In this document: positions 10,083-21,260 of the stretch, in pieces
How the letters are laid out: each line of letters starts with the position of its first letter
Position numbering within the stretch: position 1 is the first letter of the stretch
Assembly: GCF_943734655.1 (NCBI RefSeq)
Contig: NC_071355.1
Location: 92,661,449 to 92,725,448 of the forward strand
Origin: Sabethes cyaneus
Taxonomy: Eukaryota > Arthropoda > Insecta > Diptera > Culicidae
Direction: 5' to 3'
DNA: 64,000 nt
Position numbers and translations under genes: made by a program
Notes under the pieces: generated by a model
The model's database searches: none
The model's input: the letters and a program-made list of their open reading frames with translations, nothing else
What the model was told of the DNA's origin: nothing

Positions 10083-12652
10083 TGGTGCAGGTTATACAGA
10101 TTAACCTGAACCACTGTCAGACGGTACAGGAGTTGCTTTGGCAAACGGCAGCCGAAGCGGGGTGCGATATTGCCAGTATCGCGGATCCCTACTGGGTCCC
10201 CCGGAGCGGCGCAAACTGGGTAATCGACAAGGGTCGGATGGCAGCGATTGCTGTGATGGGTAGATACCCGATCCAGGAGGTGGTTTCGTCCAACCAAGAA
10301 GGATTCGTGATTGTTGTGGTCGATGGCGTATGCATCTATAGCTGCTACGCTCCACCTAGGTGGTCGTCGGAGCAGTTTGACCGGATGCTAGACGTGCTCA
10401 CCGACGAGCTCACGGGCCGCAAGCCTGTTGTCATTGGAGGAGACTTAATGCTTGGGCTGTCGAATGGGGTAGCAGCTACCCCTAGGGGACAAAGCTTGCT
10501 GGAAACTCTGTCCAAGCTGGATATAAGTCTGGCTAACGTGGGATCCGTCAGTACCCCACGTAGGGGGGAACAACAATCGATCATCGACATCACCTTCTGC
10601 AGCCCAACGTTGCTTGCCAACATGGGCTGGAGGGTGTCAGATGAGTACACGCATAGCGATCACCAAGCTATACGGTACACGATTGAACGATGGACGCTAC
10701 GGCCACGCGGGTTGAAGTCGAGAGGGAGAAGGTGGAAAGTTCGACAAAGACTTGTTCGTTGAAGCACTCAGCGCAGAGAGCAACCGCTCGAACCTAAGTG
10801 CTCGTGAGCTGACCAACGTCCTAGTACGGGCATGTGATATCACTATGCCCAGGACGGGGCAGCCAATGAACGGTCGTCGTTCGGTATACTGGTGGATTGA
10901 TACCATTGCCCAGCTCCACTCCAGGTGGCACAGAGCGAGAAGGCTAGCGCAGAGGGCCCGGACCGATGCAGATGCTGAAGCTCGGGGGGTCGAATTTAGA
11001 GCAGCCAGGTTGGCGCTCAAGAAGGAGGTTAGGCGTAGCAAGAAATCCTGTTTCCAGGAGCTATGCCGCGATATTGATTCAAACCTCTGGGTCGGTGCAT
11101 ACCAGGTGGTGATGAAAAAGATGAAGGGTACATCCGCCTGCCCTCAAAAGCTGAAAGTCATCGTGGAAGGGCTCATTCCGCAATACGATCCAGTTTGGTG
11201 GCCTCACTCCGGTCACGAATGAGGAACTCATTGTAATTGCCAGGGGTTTGAAAACGAAGAAAGCGCCCGGTCCTGACGGGATTCCGAACGAGGCACTCAA
11301 AGTGGCGATCCAAGCATATCCCGATATGTTTAAAGAGACGCTTCAGAATTGCTTAGAGGTATGCGAATTTCCAGACAAATGGAAAGTCCAAAGATTGGTA
11401 CTGCTGCCAAAGCCGGGGAAACCGCCTGGTGATCGCTCGTCGTACAGGCCAATTTGCCTATTGGACACGCTAGGCAAATTGCTAGAGCGGGTAATCTTAA
11501 ACAGGCTGACGCCTGTGGTGGAAAGTGATGTCGGACTGGCAAACACGCAGTTTGGCTTCCGTAAGCGGATGTCCACTGTAGATGCCATAAGCTCCGTGGT
11601 GGAGAGGGCCGAGAAGCCTATGAAACGGAAAAGGTGTGGCGACAAGTATTGTGCCATAGTCACAATCGATGTCAAAAACGCCTTTAACAGCGCTAACCGG
11701 GGTGCAATCACGTTAGCGCTGCATAGGATGAGGGTACCGGATCATCTATGCAGGTTGCTTAAAAGTTACTTCGAGAACCGGACGCTAGTGTACGGCACGG
11801 CGGATGGGGCGAAGAAGTACAAAGTGACAGCGGGTGTTCCACAGGGCTCGATTCTCGGCTCCACGCTCTGGAATGCCATGGTGCTGAGGCTCGAACTACC
11901 CACTGGGGTCGAGATCACAGGCTTCGTCGATGATATCGTCCTTACAGTGGTAGACGAGTTTCTAGAGGAGATGGAAATGCTGGCCGGACGCCATAACCAT
12001 AATAGAGGGTTGGATGGCGGGCGTCAATCTACGACTGGCCCACCACAAGAGGAAAGCGGTGATGATCAGTAATCGTAAGTCTGGCTTAGAGGCCAAAATA
12101 ATCGTTGGAGGACAGGTGATTGTCTCCAAACGAAGTGTGAAGTATCTAGGTGTTATGGCAGACAACAGGCTGAACTTCACCAGCCATGTGGATTATGTTT
12201 GTGGTAAAGCGTCAACAGCGGTTACTGCGCTGTCCAAGATCATGCCGAACGGTTAAGGTTCTAGCAGCAATAAGAGACGCCTGATGGCCAGCGTTGCCAT
12301 GTCGGGGTAACGGTATGGTGCACCGGCATGGGCCCCGGCTTTGGAGAGTAAGCGTAATCAGGCATGTCTGAACAAGGTGTTCAGGCTGTTGGCATTGCGC
12401 GTTGCGTGCGGCTACCGTACCATATCGTTGGAAGCGATTGGGGTTATTGCAGCCATAATTCCCATATGCATACTTCTAGGTGAGAACATCGAGTGCCATA
12501 GGCAAAGGAACGTCAGGGGTGTTAGGGATAGAGTTAGGCTGGACTCTATTTGGCGTTGGCAAGCGGAATGGGATCACGCTGAACTCGGCAGGTGGATCCA
12601 TAGGCTGATCCAGAACATCTCGACCTGGATCGATAGAAGGCATGATCGATGA
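10082..12652 (+). pseudogene. R1 ORF2 (endonuclease and RT), frameshifted and truncated
   Basis: The ATG at 10082 shares its A with the TAA stop of ORF1 (TAATG). The endonuclease (about residues 1-215) shows VVIGGDLM, where the usual GD-N asparagine appears lost, and the catalytic HSDHQAI. The frame breaks near 10755, 11235 and 12010, and a stop lies at about 12308. RT motifs are APGPDGIPNEAL, YRPICLLDTLGKLLERVI, VTIDVKNAFNSA, AGVPQGSILGS and FVDDIV, the active site with F and V replacing the usual Y and A. The post-RT block YLGVMADNRLNF follows. The protein stops before the terminal zinc finger. Confidence 0.85.
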
Positions 12653-12715
12653 TATCGATCATCCACGAATCCTAGGAACATGAACATGATTTCGTGATGA
12701 TGGTACCGCTTCTCT

Positions 12716-12826
12716 GCACGTGTGCCCCTCAAATAGCACCTTCCAATGCAATGCTGAATAGCAAATTCGATAGCCCGTCACCTTGTTTCCAACCATGTAA
12801 TGTCACAAACGAATCCGAGGTTTTAT
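12716..12826 (-). pseudogene. RTE-type RT fragment related to the copy at 48640-49560
   Basis: The minus strand reads KQGDGLSNLLFSIALEGAI, the RT block with the conserved QGD turn. The closest match in this window is the plus-strand copy at 48640-49560, which has ECDRLSNFLFNFALEGAI and the same following codons. It is an isolated piece directly after the truncated R1 element. Confidence 0.7.
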
Positions 12827-12829
12827 TTT

Positions 12830-15800
12830 TTGGGTGCTTCCATTTCTCTCCATCTTGTACAGTTTTTTTTTGTAAAATGTGCTTCTTACATGAAAGTGTT
12901 ACAAATGTGATGAAAAAATGATTTCCAAAGGTCCGTAACTATTATTCAAAATAAAATCTTTTTCAGTTTGAGAAATAAATAAGTTTACATACTGCGAGTT
13001 CATTTGAACAGTTAGTAATTTTTTATCAAGTTTAATACGTCTTTTGTATTATTAGGCACTGTTGTCGTCAATGATAAAAAATAATGTTTGATTTCCAAAA
13101 CATTGCATCTGGGATATTTATTAAAGTTTGTATCTGATAATTAATGTAAATACTGTTTCGTGTCTATCTGCGACAGTGAAACGTTGTTGGTCTGTGACTG
13201 TTAAGCTCTTTTCTTGTGTCTGGAGCTTCGCTTTTGTATCAGCACCAACATTCTAATGTGATTAATTTTGGTGCCATTCACTGACGAAATGTTCTCTTCA
13301 CTTCCAGCTCCTTTTGCCCGGAGACAACTCTACCGCGTGCTGATTCTGCTGATTTCGCCTCAGACGCACAGACGATTCATCCTGCCAGGCCGGCTGGTGA
13401 GGTTTGGTAGACAAATAGCAACAATACTGTGCATAGCTGTGCTTTTGCTTAGACAGACCTGACACATTTTGAAAAGTTGTACTGTCGTAATTGCACATAA
13501 ATGTACCTCAACGAAATTTCAACTCTGCGGCGCCCAATTCTGTGCACTCTGGGTGTAAAGAGTTGAAACAGATATAGGTATGAATTTTCATGTTTTGTTT
13601 GATTGTTTTAATAAAATTTTAGTTTAGGTTGAAATAAGTAGTGGCAAATAATTAATAAAAATGTTCTGATATTCAGATCAGTTTTTATATCTTGTAAATC
13701 TCACAGTTGTGCCACGTCGTACTTCGCATCCCCGAAAACAGACAATGACGAGACATGCTACAGGGCTTATTTTAGGGTGCAACCAGTGCAGCATCATTGT
13801 AGTTTGTGTTGAACTGGATGGCGGGGTGATATTTTCTGGAAATGAAAATAAGACTGATGGTATCGTGTTTGGATGCAGTGAAAGCTTTAAGCTAACTTTA
13901 TGGATGATTCTGGGAAAAGATACTGCAATTTTTTTTTTGATTGTTCTAGTACCAGTAACTTTATACTTTTGCTTTGTTTGTAGTCATGGTAGGAAAGCAG
14001 TAAAGTTATTTATAACAGCACAGTTTCTGCTAAAAAAATCGATTTTCACCCTAAATCTGGTGTTTTTTTTTCATTTTTCGCATAAACTGAAAATACACTT
14101 CAGATCACACTCAATACGACTGATGAGATATACCTAGTGCCAAAGAGAAAAAAAACTCAAACATATTCAATTAACCAAAGCGACAGAGAAGGTCTTGTTT
14201 CCAATTACACTTGATGATGTGAAAGCGTTATTATTTTACCCTCTAGCACCGATGCGGACGAGAACTCGTGTGTCACCCCATTACTGATTAATGTCAATGC
14301 TGACACTGGAAGCTTTGAAACTACTGTCGACTTTTAAGTAAAGAAAAGTAATTTAATATAAACTTTTCTCATTTCATGTATCTGCGAGCCCTAGAGCAAG
14401 TAACTTTGGCTTCAATCGGTGACAGTTTTTTTTCTGCTCTCACCCATCGAGAACTGCTGCAAACTTATGTGACGATGGCTTTGAGTTGCTGGTTTTCTTT
14501 TCTGGATTTTTATATTGATAGCATTTTCATGAAAATCTGATATCTGCTAGAGTTTCCGGTTCCGGGTTGGTTTCTGTTAAGGAAAAAAAATGCATGTATA
14601 AAATTACGATATCTCAATTCATGTTTGAAATATTCTGATTGGATTTTAAATTTATTTTTAGGAAATTGGTTGCTTGACCTCGTGAGTTGAAATTTAAAGT
14701 GAACTTTCCTCCACCAAATGCGAAATTATGGAGTCGCATGGTTATCTACGAACAACTCGTAATTGAATTTTTAAATTGCGTCTATTGGTTCATCGTATCA
14801 TAATGAGGGGAAATAATCACGAAAATTGTATCGTTGACTAATCTTATTGTCAAACTTAATTATATAAACAGATATGTACTGTATTAGTACATACTGCAGA
14901 TGTAGCAGGTTCTGTATAATAGGGCATTCGAACTATTGTTCCCGTTCTTACACACAGATATGGTATTCCTGGTCAAGAGGAAATCAACTTTACTATCCAG
15001 TAGAATCTGAAGTATACCTATGAGTATGTTATAAAAAATGTATAATGGTCAGATGCTCAGATAGCGAAGTGCATAGATGCATAGATAGTCTTCAAAATAT
15101 GATTTTCCTTTCGATTACACTAGTTGACAACAAAATGTCTATCCTATAAAAAGCTATGTATGTTATACATGTAATATGAATACTACAATTATGTGAATAT
15201 CCTTCTCCGCAAAATCCATATAGCTTTATTTGTTTACTTCCTTCTATGCTGGACTGATTTTTATAAAAAAATAGATTGAGAATGAGAATATACATCCTGG
15301 ATCAAATGAACTGTTAGCGAATGAATGCACTCAGAAAAGATGCAATCTAACAGGATATCTATCCATCTAAGTTATATCTATCTTAGTTTATTTGTAGGTA
15401 GTTTGACATCAATTGCGTTGGTTAATAATTTTTGCTATGATAAGGGGTTGCATGTTCTCTTCTTCTATATTTAACAACCGACTTATTGCTGGTGTTGCGA
15501 CTTTAAAACACTGCTAGAACAGTAGTAAAACGCGTTATTTATGATTACCCAGTTAATTTAGCATTTTGAATGAACACTGCATTGTTATATAGGTATAGCA
15601 AGAAATCTGTTTATTAAGTTTTATCTTTGTTTCACTTAAATTTAACCAGGCATAATGGTGAGAATGATCAGAACTTATTAATGGAACGGCATTGCGTTTT
15701 ATTCCTAATAAACTACAGATCTCTTTTGGCAATGAAACAAAAGGGAACAGCAATTTTCGGAAACCGAAACATTCCCTTTATGATAAATTAAAGAGCACAA

Positions 15801-16676
15801 AAAAATACAATACCCTTTTTCTTCTTCACAGAGCTAATTACAATTGCAAACGTGTCATATAGCGCGCATGATTTCTTTTTAGCTAATTATCCCTAAGATC
15901 GCCATTAGCAACTTTTCAAATGCTAATAGCCTTTCGTGGGGAATTAGACGATTGTTGAAGGAAACCTTTCTGTTTTTTTTCTTTTCTCGTTTTGCTTTTC
16001 TTTTTTATTATTCAAATTTTCGACTGAGAAGCCAACTGTTTGAATAGGTCCGTTACCAATCTCCTGGGGCAGTTCGGAAAGAGCGAACGTTATTTTTAAC
16101 AGAACTGATGTCGAATCCTTTTTCGGCAAAACGTTTGACGTAATTCTTTTTTTTTTAAAGAGAAGTCTTTTCTGCTATTTAGATCTAAAATAGCTGCCAG
16201 GTGGTTCTGACAAGAGCGCGCATTGTTTTTTTCATCGACTGCCCACTAAGAGTTAAATACTCCGGCTGTAATAATATTGCTCAAGCCTATTTTTACGGGA
16301 AGGATACGTCCCGCGTAGATCAAAACCGCACAAATTTAGAAAATCCGCGTAAAAACCCCCGTGTAAATCCTTGATCTGATTTTATATTTATTCCAGATCT
16401 GAACACATAATAAATTGGGTAAATTTTTTTCAAATTTTAACCACCATACCTCTGGCACCACTCATATGATTTTGGGTTATACTTGAACCGATTTCTTTGG
16501 GTAATTTTACCCACTACTTCATCAAAGCCTGCTTGTTCTTCATCCCCTTAGGTGCTTTATGAAGTATGACCTTCATGATTACCCAACACTTCTCAATCGG
16601 GCGAAGCTTCAACTAGGTCGTGCCGTCTACCACTCAGTTCCAAGTGCCGTTGGATTTCTAGAAGAGAACAGTCGTC
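12830..16676. other. Long AT-rich stretch without recognisable genes
   Basis: I find no element core. A 142-codon plus frame at 13709-14137 contains one hydrophobic segment (TAIFFLIVLVPVTLYF), but it has no recognised family and no promoter or splice context, so I leave it uncalled. At about 16280-16375 there are repeated ccgcgta motifs that could be a decayed small inverted-repeat element. Confidence 0.35.
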
Positions 16677-16766
16677 GTTGCACAATCATTTTTTTTTGTA
16701 TGCTAGAAGGGCATTGGGTTAAAAGGCCACTGCGACAGTCATCTGGGTCATCAGTTGCACAATCAT
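16677..16766 (-). mobile_element. Extremely 5'-truncated I/Loa-type LINE insertion with 13-bp TSD
   Basis: The insert at 16690-16753 is the inverted 3' end of the element at 291-2204. It shares a 29-base stretch, the following tail with two differences, and a terminal run of A (T on this strand). It is flanked by perfect direct repeats gttgcacaatcat at 16677-16689 and 16754-16766. Poly-A tail, severe 5' truncation and a TSD are the standard signature of target-primed reverse transcription. Confidence 0.85.
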
Positions 16767-16814
16767 CTGGGTATCCTTTCGATACGCAGGCCGACCCACC
16801 GTAACCTCCTGACT

Positions 16815-17150
16815 CGTCATCGCCAGTTGTACGATGGGTCTACGGGTAGCGTTTTGTATATCGTCAACTTTGTGCGACGGCGTATGCTTCTTGATCGCAA
16901 CGTATTGCGGACCGAAAAGTAGATCCGACTTCCAGTTTGAATGCGTTCTTGAATCTCTTTACTCGTATTATTGTCGACGGTGACCAGAGATCCCTAATAT
17001 ATGAACACATCAACCACTTCTAGTTCAACGTCGTCAACAGTCACTGTCCGCCCGAACGTTGTTTTTTCCGGATCGTCTTACTACTACATATTTGGTTTTC
17101 GACCCATTGATTTGTAGCCCAATTCTCCTAGACTCCGTTTTTAGCATAGA
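16815..17150 (-). pseudogene. RTE fragment (post-RT region) upstream of R1 copy 2
   Basis: On the minus strand the translation passes through ESRRIGLQINGSKTKYV and, in shifted frames, equivalents of VTVDGDELEVV and the following linker. It matches the subfamily of the RTE at 33434-36952. It covers the same part of the protein as the fragment at 8575-8709, but more of it. Confidence 0.7.
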
Positions 17151-17439
17151 CCACACACACCAGTAAGGAAACACACCCGTAATCGGGGACGCAGGCTAAG
17201 AAGGGGTTCCCCTCGAAATCACGGGCGCAACCCAAAAAGGGGTGTTTTCCGAATTCAAGGGTGCTTCCCAAGAAGACTCCACCAAAATCTAACACTCCTG
17301 TTAGATTTCAGACGTATGCCGCTGGTGACTTCGTCAAAAAGGTGGAAGACAGCGGTAGTAAGAAACATCAGAAGTTGATTTCGACCGAGGTTCCGAACGA
17401 GGAAGAAGCGCAAGCAACCCTCTAAATGCGGGAGCGGTG

Positions 17440-17681
17440 CCACCTCCTAATCTAAAGCTAGTAGTAAGCTGGAGGAAGCAAAAATGCTGCTGGACGAGTT
17501 GTACTCGTTCATCAACTCGAGGTCGAACATCCACTTAGACATAGGAAAACTTGCGGAAAGCCTCCGCTTTACCGTTATAGTTGCCGAAATGGTAAGGCAG
17601 AAACTTCTCAAACGGTGCGAAATCGCCGAAGTTCTTACCATGGCCGCAAAGGCCCGGCCTTTAAAAAAACTTTGGGCTTAA
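17440..17681 (+). pseudogene. R1 ORF1 fragment (copy 2)
   Basis: The translation SSKLEEAKMLLDELYSFI and the following residues match the helical part of ORF1 in copy 1 almost position for position. It ends at a stop at 17679-17681. The middle domain and zinc knuckles are deleted before ORF2 begins. Confidence 0.75.
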
Positions 17682-17699
17682 ACGTTTTTCTAAGATTTT

Positions 17700-17848
17700 A
17701 CCTTTCTTTATCGACAGACTTCGCAGCCGGCTGTTAGAGTACGGGGTAATTACGAGACTAGTACAGCAATCCAATTGACTCTATCTAGTAGCATCGCATA
17801 GCAGAGATTCGAACATACGACGACTGGCTTTCTAGACTAGCCGCCCTT
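17700..17848 (-). mobile_element. SINE family 1 copy inserted in R1 copy 2
   Basis: Read on the minus strand it has the B-box-like tatgttcgaatctc, then the body ending gctgcgaagtctgtcgata. The modules match those at 5605-5856 and 38063-40130. It lies between the ORF1 remnant and ORF2. No clean TSD was seen. Confidence 0.65.
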
Positions 17849-17870
17849 CAAGCGAGCTCTAAAAAGATAG

Positions 17871-20720
17871 GGTGGAGATTATACAGAATAACCTCAAACA
17901 CTACGACACGGCGCAGCAGTTGCTCTGGCACCCGGCAACCAAGACAACGTGGGATATTACCATTATCGCAGACCTCTGCCGTGCCTCGGGGCAACGGTAA
18001 CTGGGTTGGATGTCAGCAATTGCTGTCATGAGCAGATACTCCATTCACCAGGTGGTATTGGCCGACCATGAGGGGGACGTTATCGCTGTAGTCGATCGCG
18101 TCTACATCGATTGCGTCTACGCAAGCTGGTTGTCGATGGAGGCAACTTCAAAGCCTGGGCAGTCGAATGGAGTAGTAGTCATACTACTCTTAGAGGGCAA
18201 AGCTTACTGGAAGCTTTGTCCAAGCTGGACGTGAGACTGGCAAAAGAGGGCTCCGTTAATAACTTTTGCAGAACGATGCAACAATCGATCATCGATATTA
18301 CCTTCTGCAGCCCTACGTTGTTGATCAACATGGACTGGCGGGTGTCCGATGTGTACAAGCATAGCGACTATCAAGCTTTACGGTACTAGATTGACCAACG
18401 GAAGCCACTGTCGCGAGGGCTTAGATCAACTGGTCGAAGGTGGAAGGTGAAAGCCTTCTATAAAGACCTATTCGTGGAAGTATTCAGCGCAGAGAGCAAT
18501 CACTCGAACTTGACTGTTAGTGAGCTGGCAAACGTCCTAACGAGAACATGTGATACAACCATGCCTAGAAACTGCGACTAGAACGTGCATCCAACGAACG
18601 GTCATCGCTCGGTATACTGGTGGAACAAGACCATTATTGGCTCCTTCGCTCCAGGTGTCATACGGTGAGAAGGCTTATGCAGAGGGCCCGAACCGATACG
18701 AATAGGTATGCAAGCACGGGTTAAATTAAGCGGCCCGGTTGGCGGTCAACAAAGAGGTTAGGTGTACCAAGAAATCCTGTTTGCAGTAGCTATCAGCTAT
18801 GCCGCGATGTCGACTTAAATCTCTGGGGCGGTGCCTACCATGTGATGATGTGATGAAAAATGCGAAGGGTGAATCGTCTCCGCCGGAAACCTGTACACGA
18901 AAGCTAAGAGTCATCGTGGAAGGGTCATCCCGGCAACACGATCCAATAATGTGGCCTCTGACCCCGTACGGTCGAACTAGTAACATCCTCACTCCGGTCA
19001 TGAATAAGGAGCTTATAGCAATTGCTAGTGCTTAGACGAAGGAGGCTCCCGGACCTGATGGGATACCAAACGAGGCACTGTCCAAGCAACAATGTGAATT
19101 TTATTGTACTCTTATGGTGGTCACGAAGACTAATTTTGGTCTTAAATGCCATCATAAGAGTGTAATAAAACCTAAATTGTTACTTGGGTGAAGACGGTTA
19201 ATCAAGCAGATCCTGATAAGTTAAGAGTGACGCTCCAGAATTGTCTAGAAGCATACAAAGTTCCCGATAAATACAAAGATGGAATATACAAAGACTAATA
19301 CTGATATAAAACTAGGAAAACCACCAGCAGATGCTTATCATACAGGCTTATTTGCCCTCTCGACACGTTAGGCAATGTTTAAGGCGGGTAATCCCAAACA
19401 GGGTAACGTCCGCTATGAAAAGTGAGACTGGGTAGGCAAAGGTAGTAGGTAGATTCCGCAAAGGGATGTCCACCATTGATGCTAGCAAGTCAGGTATAGA
19501 GGGGGCTAAGAAGCCGATGAGGCATAAGAGGCAAGGGGACAGATATCGTGCTATAGTCAGGTCACGATTGATGTTAAAGACGCCTTTAACAGCGCTAGCT
19601 GGGGAGCGATCACCCTGGCGCTGCACAAGGTGTGGATTCCGGACCATCTATGTAGGTTGCTTAAAAGTTACTTTGAGAACCGGACTCTAGTGTACGACAC
19701 AGCTGATGGTGCGAAGAAGTACGAAGTGTCCACTGGGTTCCACAGGGCTCGATCCACGAGCTACCCAAAAGGATTGAGATCACCGGCTTCGCCGACACGA
19801 GTTCCTCAAAGAAGTGAAAATGCTGGCTTCAGATATCATAAGCAAGATATAAGGGTGGATGGCAGGTGTCAATTTACGATTGGCACACCATAAGACGGAA
19901 GCTGTAGTGATCAGCAAAGCGACCCTAGAGACCAAAAGTACGGTAGGGGGACAAGTGATTGTCCCTAAACGTAATGTGAGGTACTTGGGTGTCGTAGCAG
20001 ACAACAGGCTGAACTTCACTAGCCACGTGGATTATACTTGTGGTAAGGCGTCAACGGTCCAAGATTGTGCCGAACGGCTACGGACATTGCAGCAGTATGA
20101 GACGTATGATCGTCAATATTTCCATGTCGGTGCTAAGTACGGTGTATCGACTTGGGTCTCACCGCTGGGTAGTATGCGCAATCAAGTATGTCTGAACAAG
20201 GTGTTCAGACTGATGGCGCTGCGGGTTGCATGCGGGTATTGCACAATATCGCTATTGCGGGTATGCTCCCTATATGCATACTCCTAAGCGAGGATGTGGA
20301 GTGCCATAGGCAGAGAATGAGGCATTCGGGATAGGGTTAGGCCGAACTCTTTAAGTAGCTGGCAGAGGGAATGGAACAATACCGAGCTAGGTACATAAAC
20401 CCATAGGCTGATCCAAATTTTGGCTAGGTCACGGGTGCTTCAAAAAGTATTTACACAGATGTGGGAGGGTAGGTTCACCCTTCTGCCCCGTTTCTACGGT
20501 AGCTGAGGAAACACCGGAGCACGTAACGTTTCACTACCCACATTTCGAAACCACGCAGTGTGAGATGCTTACGGTCGTTGGAGGATGTGCATAACACGCA
20601 TGGAGCGCTATCAATAGGGCGGTGACGGACGTGATAGACGAGCTGCAACGGCTAGGAAGGGTCGTAACAACAGGGCTTGACATTGGGCGGCTAATGGGCG
20701 GAGTAAGCAGTTATGCAGTT
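17871..20720 (+). pseudogene. R1 ORF2 (copy 2), heavily mutated
   Basis: It begins VEIIQNNLKHYDTAQQLLW, matching the ORF2 opening of copy 1. Endonuclease pieces include SIIDITFCSPT and KHSDYQAL, where the catalytic H of SDH has become Y. RT pieces include APGPDGIPNEAL (about 19045-19080, just before the MITE), LHKVWIPDHLCRLLKSYFEN and YLGVVADNRLNF. The RT active site is not intact. C-terminal residues EETPEHV and AINRAVTDVIDELQRLGR continue past the point where copy 1 is cut. Confidence 0.75.
19081..19188. mobile_element. 108-bp TIR MITE, copy A, in R1 copy 2
   Basis: Ends read CCAAGCAACAATGTGA and, inverted, CCAAGTAACAATTTAGG. The rest is nearly palindromic, with tactcttatggtgg opposed to ccatcataagagtg. 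It interrupts the R1 RT between NEAL and the following LQNCLE region. Reversed, it is very similar over its whole length to the MITE at 33685-33793. The flanks show TG on both sides rather than a clean TA duplication. Confidence 0.85.
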
Positions 20721-20939
20721 TAGGGCCTAGATAACGGGTGCAATAGTTAGGGCATGACAGGTGGTGTTGCTTGAGCCCACACGTTTCATTGACGAACAAC
20801 GGCGGAGTGTTTTGACACGTTCTCCCTCCCGAAGTAATACCTAACTGTGAGGGACCGAGGAAAAGTGTAGTAGAATAGTTCTTAATAGATAGGCACAAGT
20901 TTGCATTTTGCGAATTGTCTTTAGAAAATTTCTTCAAAG

Positions 20940-21160
20940 CTGGTTTATAAAAAAAGTAGTTTTGATCTGCTGCGTCAGTTTGTCCGTAAAGCTGCATCGT
21001 ATGCTGCCCTAAAATCAACAAAATATGATGCGTAGGCACGTTGTACTCCCGGAATTTCTGGAGGTTTTATCAGAGAGTGAAAATTTGATCTGTAGTAGCA
21101 CGGCCTACGAATTCTCTGGCTATTGAGCATAGACGACGTAACAAAATCTGGAAGAGCACC
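20940..21160 (-). pseudogene. RTE pseudogene X, downstream part (RT)
   Basis: On the minus strand it contains VLFQILLRRL, IKFSL followed by a matching linker, SRNSGSTTCLRI (frame-shifted equivalent of KFREYNVPTHHI) and DKLTQQIKTT. These correspond to RT positions seen in the RTE at 33434-36952. The upstream half of the same pseudogene lies at 25565-26100, beyond an inserted TIR element. Confidence 0.65.
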
Positions 21161-21224
21161 CCCAAGTAACCAAAAGTTCCGATAAAAGGGGATTTTTTGC
21201 TTAATCAGCCACCGAAATGATCAT

Positions 21225-21236
21225 GAATAGAACTCT
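21225..21236. repeat. Left 12-bp TSD of the full-length RTE
   Basis: gaatagaactct here is repeated exactly at 24479-24490, so it brackets the RTE at 21237-24478 and fixes both of its ends. Confidence 0.9.
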
Positions 21237-21260
21237 TACTTACTTAATTGGCCTAACGTC

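Larger units (their letters stand above)
8710..12652 (+). mobile_element. R1-clade LINE, copy 1, 3'-truncated
   Basis: A two-ORF LINE holds a gag-like ORF1 with CCHC zinc knuckles, then ORF2 with endonuclease and RT. The order, the knuckles and the ORF2 opening (VQVIQINLNH) match the R1 clade. It stops at about 12652, within the region after the RT, so the terminal CCHC domain and 3' UTR are missing. R1 copy 2 at 17165-20870 retains them. Frameshifts break both ORFs. A few bases downstream an inverted fragment of a different RTE family begins. R1 elements are often site-specific in rDNA, but nothing here looks like rDNA. Confidence 0.85.
17165..20870 (+). mobile_element. R1-clade LINE, copy 2, with SINE and MITE insertions
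   Basis: A second copy of the element at 8710-12652, older or more decayed. Matching sequence starts near 17165 with GC-rich ORF1 leader sequence. ORF1 is reduced to its first third (to 17681). A SINE lies between ORF1 and ORF2, ORF2 starts at about 17871, and a 108-bp MITE sits in the RT at 19081-19188. Unlike copy 1 it keeps the C-terminus (EETPEHVTF, about 20503-20530) and a probable 3' UTR to about 20870. Stops and small indels are spread throughout. Confidence 0.8.

Noticed and set aside
13709..14137. 142-codon plus-strand frame with one hydrophobic segment
   Set aside because: Low-complexity AT-rich translation, no family features. The hydrophobic run arises from T-rich DNA.
20611..21039. 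142-codon minus-strand frame starting MPTHHILLI
   Set aside because: Only its first residues come from an RTE RT. The rest reads antisense through the R1 3' region, so it is a chance fusion.
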